From positions 1-9,327 of the forward strand of contig JAPLIW010000255.1 in the NCBI GenBank assembly GCA_026388915.1: DNA of 9,327 bases, given 5' to 3'. The notes under the pieces were generated by a model, which made no database searches, was not told the DNA's origin, and was given only the letters and a program-made list of their open reading frames with translations. How positions within the stretch are numbered: the first letter of the stretch is position 1; each line of letters opens with the position of its first letter. The stretch comes from Deltaproteobacteria bacterium (lineage in GTDB: Bacteria > Desulfobacterota > SM23-61). Positions 6,220 through 9,327 of this stretch are shown here, piece after piece. The position numbers were made by a program, and so were the translations under genes.

Positions 6220-6257
6220 AAGCCCGTTGGTCCAATGGATCAGCGGGCTTTTTTTAT
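6220..6257 (+). terminator. Rho-independent terminator after the PEP-CTERM remnant
   Basis: A 14-bp stem (5' arm AAGCCCGTTGGTCC, 3' arm GGATCAGCGGGCTT, two G-T wobbles) closes on an AAT loop. It is followed by TTTTTTT and ATTAT. The polarity serves the plus-strand gene upstream. On the other strand the U-run is missing, so it is a poor stop for the crotonase gene. Confidence 0.88.
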
Positions 6258-6264
6258 TATATTA

Positions 6265-7053
6265 TTACTCCCCTTCGAAAACCGGCTTCCTCTTTTCCAG
6301 AAACGCCCGGGCGGCTTCGCGGTGGTCTTTGGTCTCGGACAGGATTGCCATGTGGGAAGAAATGTAGTCCAGGTGGGCCCGGAGGGTGCTGGTCAATCCC
6401 TGGTAGATGGCTCTTTTCGTCATGCGGATGGCGAGCGGCGGCTTGGCGGCCATTTTGGCGGCCAGGTTCATCGTCTCCTCCATGAGATGCTCGTGGGGAA
6501 CCACCCGGTTCACCAGTCCCATGGCCACCGCTTCTGGGGGGGTGACGACATCTCCGGTGAGGCATAATTCCAGGGCTTTGGCCGGGCCCACCAGCCGGGG
6601 GAGATAATAGGCCCCGCCGTCCCCCGGGGCCAGTCCCATCAGGATGTACGACTCTCCCAGCTAGGCCCGGTCCGAACAGATGCGCAGGTCGCACATGAGG
6701 GCCATATCCAACCCCGCACCCATGGCCGCCCCGTTGATGGCCGCGATGACGGGTTTGTCCAGGTCCTCCAGGGTCAGGGCGATGCGGTGCACCCCCTCCC
6801 AGAGGAATCTTTTCATCTCCCAGGACTGGAGCTTTCCTTCCGCCATGTCCCGGATGTCCCCGCCGGAACAGAAGGTGTCTCCTTTGCCGGTGACGACGAT
6901 GACCCGCGCGGCGGCGTCTTCCTTCCCCTTTTCCAGGTATTCACGCCACAGGCGGATCATCTCCGCGCTGAAGGCGTTTCTCACCTCGGGTCGGTTTAGG
7001 GTGAGAAGAGCAACGTTCCCCGAAACCTCGTAAAGTATATGCGGAGCTTCCAT
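6265..7053 (-). pseudogene. Enoyl-CoA hydratase/isomerase (crotonase) family protein, interrupted by an in-frame TAG
   Basis: The minus strand encodes a 262-codon crotonase-fold protein, the usual length of the family. Start ATG at 7053 has an AAAGGA site nine bases upstream. Typical elements are LTLNRPEVRNAFS (17-29), the oxyanion-hole segments CSGGDIRDM (62-70) and NGAAMGAGLDMAL (107-119), and, after the stop, GLAPGDGGAYYLPRLVG and LCLTGDVVTPPEAVAMGLVNRVV. Codon 131 (6663-6661) is TAG between SDRA and LGESY, where relatives have a basic or polar residue. The frame is otherwise continuous, so a point nonsense change is the simplest reading. ATG at 6639 could restart the second half. The two catalytic glutamates of classical crotonase align with Asp116 and Tyr136, so even the intact protein may not be an ordinary hydratase. 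The gene stands alone, with its own promoter. Confidence 0.85.
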
Positions 7054-7117
7054 CGTTTCCCGTCCTTTCGCATTTTGGTCGTAATCACGGACCGGTCCGG
7101 CATCCATAGGTGGGTGC

Positions 7118-7126
7118 ATTATAGCA
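7118..7126 (-). promoter_or_regulatory. Extended -10 promoter for the crotonase gene
   Basis: On the minus strand the sequence is TGCTATAAT, a perfect extended -10 element, about 65 bases before the start codon at 7053. The -35 region (TTATTC at 17-bp spacing) is poor, as is common with extended -10 promoters. The same nonamer occurs before the lipoprotein gene at 8912-8920. Confidence 0.5.
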
Positions 7127-7213
7127 CCGGGAAGAAACAGGAATAAAGAGGGAACCTATTCTTACCCCAAAGGGAAAACAACCAGGAAGCAAAAGGGCTC
7201 TTAAATTCCATCT

Positions 7214-7252
7214 CTGGACCGAAAAACAGAGGACCCAGGGTCCAGGTTTTTT
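7214..7252 (+). terminator. Hairpin plus T-run, terminator-like
   Basis: CTGGACC (7214-7220) can pair with GGTCCAG (7239-7245), and alternatively GGACCC (7231-7236) with GGGTCC (7238-7243). Both are followed by GGTTTTTTCC. Two mutually exclusive stems before a T-run look like an attenuator, but no plus-strand gene precedes it. Its meaning is unclear. Confidence 0.28.
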
Positions 7253-7301
7253 CCGCGATTGGGGCTGGGAAAAAGTGGTCTCTGTGAGGGAGGGAAAAGC
7301 C

Positions 7302-7349
7302 AGAAATCCCCCCCACCCCCCTTTGCAAAGGGGGGCAGGGGGGATTTCT
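7302..7349. repeat. 48-bp near-perfect palindrome with C-runs and G-runs
   Basis: AGAAATCCCCCC and GGGGGGATTTCT form the outer arms, with ACCCCCCTTTGC and AAAGGGGGGCA inside, centred on TTTGCAAA. This is a widely dispersed palindromic repeat type in environmental bacterial genomes, recognised here from memory. It encodes no protein. Transcribed, it would form one long hairpin. The surrounding 7127-7468 holds no gene. Confidence 0.65.
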
Positions 7350-7468
7350 AGCAGGCCCGTGGTCCGAGGGAAAAGCAATCTCTTAGTTGCGGCTCCGCCG
7401 ATCTGCGGATAAGCCCTGGGAATGGATGAACCAGGCAATTTTCGAACAAAGGCTGATTTTGGAATTGA

Positions 7469-7496
7469 TTGAAAAAATTAGGAAAAGGGGTATAGT
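7469..7496 (+). promoter_or_regulatory. Sigma-70-like promoter upstream of the PEV-tail small ORF
   Basis: TTGAAA (7469-7474), 16 bases, TATAGT (7491-7496) gives five of six matches in each box. Transcription from about 7503 would yield a leader of roughly 105 bases before the small reading frame at 7608. The leader carries a GGACGCGGATGAACGCGGA word repeat near 7518-7536. Confidence 0.4.
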
Positions 7497-7607
7497 GAAA
7501 GAGAAAAGATTTGATGGGACGCGGATGAACGCGGAACAACAGGGATGAAGCGTTAAGGGCAAATACGGAATAATTCATCAAATTTACAGCGCAGGAGAAC
7601 AGCTATT

Positions 7608-7742
7608 TTGGCTGACAAATTTTTTCCCCCGGGGGCGATAATAAGCTTCCAGGTTCCGGAAGTTTCCACGCTGATCCTTCTGGGAGCCGCCCTGGTGGCC
7701 CTGGCTCTGGTCGCCAGGTGGAAACTAAAAAATAAAAAATAA
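7608..7742 (+). CDS. 44-residue small membrane protein with a PEP-CTERM-like tail (PEV variant)
   Basis: The frame starts at TTG 7608, ten bases after AGGAG (7593-7597), and ends at TAA 7740-7742. The product begins MADKFFPPGAIISFQ. It continues VPEVSTLILLGAALVALALV, a PEP-CTERM-like core with the second Pro changed to Val, and ends ARWKLKNKK, a basic tail. Canonical signals read VPEPSTLLLLG..., so the match in order, spacing and charge is close. There is no N-terminal signal peptide or exported domain. It may therefore be the remnant of a second exosortase substrate, or a genuine small membrane protein that occupies the exosortase. The frame is open upstream to the TAA at about 7554, but with no better start. 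A plausible promoter lies at 7469-7496. The palindromic repeat array begins 14 bases after the stop. Confidence 0.5.
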   Translation: MADKFFPPGAIISFQVPEVSTLILLGAALVALALVARWKLKNKK

Positions 7743-7755
7743 ACCCAAGGAATTT

Positions 7756-8378
7756 TTCTCGCAGAGGGCGCAGGGCACGCAGAGTTAAAGATATATACGA
7801 AAAATTTACAACAAGGATAGTTTGGTTTTTCCCCCTGAAGATTCTATCTTTCCCTGTGTGCTCTGCGTGCTCTAGCGAAGCGGGCGAGAGAAAAATCTTT
7901 GTTTCACGCAGAGGCGCCAAGGGCGCAAAGGCAAGAAAGAACGAAAGACATTATCTCTCGCAGAGCCCGCAGGGTACGCAGAGAAGACCCGTAAATTAAT
8001 AAACCCTCATATCCCGGCCTTGTATTTACAGCAATATTTAGGTTTTCCCTGTGATCTCTGCGGGCTCGAGCGAAGCGGGCGAGAGAAAAAAGCCTTTGTC
8101 TCTCGCAGATCCCGCAGGGCATGCAGAGACGACCCGAAATAGGAAATCCGCGGTAAGACTATGGTTCTTGCTTTTAGAATATTATGCCTTCTCTGTGTAC
8201 TCTGCGTCTCTAGCGAAGCGGGCGAGAGATAAAAGCTTTGTCTCTCGCAGAGCCCGCAGGGACCGCAGAGAAGACCCGTTCAAATAAGCGGCCTATCGAA
8301 TTATTTCTTTGTATTTGGCCAAATATTATTCGTCTCTGCGAACTCTGCGTGCTCTAGCGAAGCGGGCGAGAGAAAAAA
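7756..8378 (+). repeat. Array of four ~143-bp palindromic repeat units
   Basis: Units begin at 7756, 7954, 8099 and 8241 with (T)CTCGCAGA(G/T)CCCGCAGGG or a variant. They end at about 7895, 8091, 8234 and 8378 with AGCGAAGCGGGCGAGAGA plus an A-rich tail. The last three have periods of 145 and 142. The first is followed by an extra related piece, TTTCACGCAGAGGCGCCAAGGGCGCAAAG (in two parts, 7897-7929). Inner sequences diverge but keep AGACCCG near the left and AATATT near the right. Neighbouring units are joined by hairpins: GCGAGAGA of one pairs with TCTCTCGC of the next across 11-12 bases that include AAGCTTT. An inverted copy lies at 1412-1609. No protein is encoded. Confidence 0.75.
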
Positions 8379-8390
8379 GGCGGAAGGAAA

Positions 8391-8741
8391 CTATTTAGCG
8401 GCCCCGTTTACTTCGTTGGAGAAGTCACTTTCATTCCGGTAGGTATCGTAAGCGGTGACCACGAGGTAGTAGGTTTGTCCTGAAGCCAGCCCGGTGAGGG
8501 TAAAGGATACGGGGTTGGAGGAGACGGGCCCGGTGTCCTTGTAATTTTCATAGATCCCCGATTGGGTCCCATAGTAAACCCAGTATCCGGTTACCGCCGG
8601 GTCGGAACTGGCGTCCCAGGCCAGTTTGATGGTCCCCGATGTATCGCTGCCGCCCCCTCCGTTGCCGCCTCCCCCACAATGGCAGGCCAGAAGGAAGAGA
8701 GCCAGCAAACCCAGGATGAAAAATCCTTTTTTTCTATCCAT
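8391..8741 (-). CDS. Secreted lipoprotein with one fibronectin type III domain
   Basis: The 116-residue product starts MDRKKGFFILGLLALFLLAC, a lipoprotein signal peptide with lipobox LLAC. Cys20 would be lipidated after signal peptidase II cleavage. A glycine-rich linker follows (residues 23-31, GGGGNGGGG). A single fibronectin type III domain covers about residues 37-112: IKLAWDASSDPAVTGYWVYYG, then SFTLTGLASGQTYYLVVTAYD and ESDFSNEV, all standard strands of the fold. Such domains mediate binding or act as spacers on the cell surface; no enzyme domain is attached. It is shorter than most relatives, which carry repeated FN3 domains. The ATG at 8741 is the first in frame, with only a weak AGAGA upstream. 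The gene is alone on the minus strand, ends in TAG and lies 13 bases from the repeat array. Confidence 0.88.
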   Translation of the reverse strand: MDRKKGFFILGLLALFLLACHCGGGGNGGGGSDTSGTIKLAWDASSDPAVTGYWVYYGTQSGIYENYKDTGPVSSNPVSFTLTGLASGQTYYLVVTAYDTYRNESDFSNEVNGAAK

Positions 8742-8911
8742 TCTCTAAACCCAGTTTTCCCCCTGCCCAGAAGCAAATGGCGTATCCAAGGTTAATCTCG
8801 GTTGCGTTAGTTTATGACTCTCGAAAAGCGCCCACCCTGGGACCTGCAAAGCTGAAAGCTAAGAGCAGAACGACTTTCCATGAAGCGTTCCCACTTCAAG
8901 AACTCTGATGA

Positions 8912-8939
8912 ATTATAGCATAGATTTAATTGATGAAAA
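8912..8939 (-). promoter_or_regulatory. Extended -10 promoter upstream of the fibronectin-III lipoprotein
   Basis: On the minus strand TGCTATAAT (8920-8912) is a perfect extended -10, with a weak -35 TTTTCA (8939-8934) 16 bases upstream. Transcription from about 8905 gives a leader of about 165 bases before the start codon at 8741. I looked for a GEMM-type riboswitch in this leader and found no convincing core motif. Confidence 0.45.
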
Positions 8940-8978
8940 GCTTTTTCGGAAAGGGATTCCGGGGGCGGGCCGAAGACG

Positions 8979-9017
8979 CAAGACAGAAGACCGTTGACCG
9001 AGGACCGCAGACCGGGG
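8979..9017. repeat. GACCG word repeat
   Basis: AGACAGAAGACCGTTGACCGAGGACCGCAGACCG (read in two parts) is a string of GACCG words with three-to-five-base variations, similar in style to the GGAATGCGG and GTTGCC words elsewhere but of different sequence. Confidence 0.5.
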
Positions 9018-9327
9018 ATCAAAAACCTTTTTCAGCCCATTCCTTTTGTTTGACTACGCGCTCCAAACGGGAAGATCGTCAACTAAATCGGCGAGTAAAA
9101 GAATAAGCGGTAAGAATTTCCTGTCCTTTGGCAGGCCCGGAATAGATCCGCTCCGCTTCTGAAGAATAATGTAAAATCAGCCTTAAATATGCAATATTTA
9201 AGCCAAAAAATAGTAAACAAAGACGCGGCCGGACAAAGGAGGATCCGGGCCGAGGCGGGAAGAAATTACCCATATTTCCCCCCTGTCCCCATTTTTGACC
9301 CAAAAGCCAAATAATCAACCGAGCCTG
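9018..9327. other. Gene-free right edge
   Basis: No reading frame here has coding character: the minus-strand frame at 9318-9079 has no ribosome binding site and no recognisable domain. The stretch holds the palindrome and sigma-54-like site at 9182-9205, and a GC-rich CGGCC...GGGCCG pair near 9226-9254. Any gene served by these lies leftward or beyond the window. Confidence 0.5.
9182..9205 (-). promoter_or_regulatory. AT-rich perfect palindrome overlapping a sigma-54-like promoter on the minus strand
   Basis: CTTAAATAT-GCA-ATATTTAAG (9182-9202) has two perfect 9-bp arms, like a dimeric repressor operator. On the minus strand the same bases read TTGGCTTAAATATTGCA: GG (9204-9203), ten bases, GC (9192-9191), with a full TTGCA -12 box and TGGC at -24. 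Transcription would start near 9179 and run towards the lipoprotein gene at 8741. A regulator bound to the palindrome would cover the promoter. Confidence 0.4.

Noticed and set aside
6661..6663. Pyrrolysine or general amber recoding
   Set aside because: TAG ends the lipoprotein gene and the PEP-CTERM remnant at natural positions, and no pyl gene is in view, so a nonsense mutation or sequence error is simpler.
7085..7438. Minus-strand frame with the peptide PPAPLCKGGWGGF
   Set aside because: The peptide is a translation of the C-run/G-run palindrome at 7302-7349, and the rest is non-coding.
7904..8287. Overlapping short frames in the 143-bp repeat array (LRALRE-type peptides)
   Set aside because: They arise from CTCTGCG repeats, occur in several frames of both strands, and have no start signals.
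7756..8378. CRISPR array
   Set aside because: The period is about 143 bp, the conserved parts are long palindromic ends, and the interiors are related to each other, so there are no short identical repeats with unrelated spacers. No cas gene is present.
8742..8911. Cyclic-dinucleotide (GEMM) riboswitch in the lipoprotein leader
   Set aside because: Such riboswitches precede similar lipoproteins in related bacteria, but the GACGCAAAGC-type core is absent on this strand.
9079..9318. 79-codon minus-strand frame at the right edge
   Set aside because: It has no ribosome binding site, mixed composition and no recognisable motif, and it contains the palindrome at 9182-9202.

Overview
The window most likely comes from an environmental, moderately GC-rich Gram-negative bacterium. 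My best guess is a Desulfobacterota (former Deltaproteobacteria) lineage. This rests on an exosortase with PrsK and PrsR, a C-terminal PEP-CTERM signal, a lipobox fibronectin-III protein, and intergenic DNA full of word-like repeats of a kind I associate with that group. The taxonomic call is an inference from gene content, not a search result.

Layout. The left edge holds the 3' end of a UDP-glucose 4-epimerase gene (2-334). An exosortase gene (531-1373), a PrsK-type histidine kinase (1727-3868) and a PrsR-type sigma-54 activator (4370-5770) follow on the same strand. A beheaded PEP-CTERM protein remnant (6048-6194) comes next, with a strong terminator behind it. A crotonase-family gene on the minus strand (7053-6265) is broken by one in-frame amber codon. 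A 44-codon reading frame (7608-7742) then encodes a second, altered sorting-signal-like tail (PEV instead of PEP). A four-copy array of about 143-bp palindromic units (7756-8378) leads to a minus-strand fibronectin-III lipoprotein (8741-8391). I see no gene in the last 580 bases, but there is an AT-rich palindrome overlapping a sigma-54-like promoter.

How the parts fit. In known XrtA systems, exopolysaccharide genes, an exosortase, PrsK and PrsR work together. The kinase phosphorylates PrsR, PrsR activates sigma-54 promoters of PEP-CTERM genes, and the exported proteins are cleaved by the exosortase in the inner membrane. Here the epimerase is a plausible sugar-nucleotide supplier, and a consensus -24/-12 element inside the 3' end of the exosortase gene could feed prsK. 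EpsI, normally near the exosortase, is not visible.

The main oddity is erosion of the locus by repeats. Nearly every gene border in the exosortase region is made of short word-like repeats. PrsK gained a repeat-encoded C-terminal tail, PrsR carries an inverted copy of the same repeat near its N-terminus, and a MITE-like element and a small four-helix-bundle-like fragment sit between them. The PEP-CTERM substrate gene has lost its 5' part at a repeat edge.
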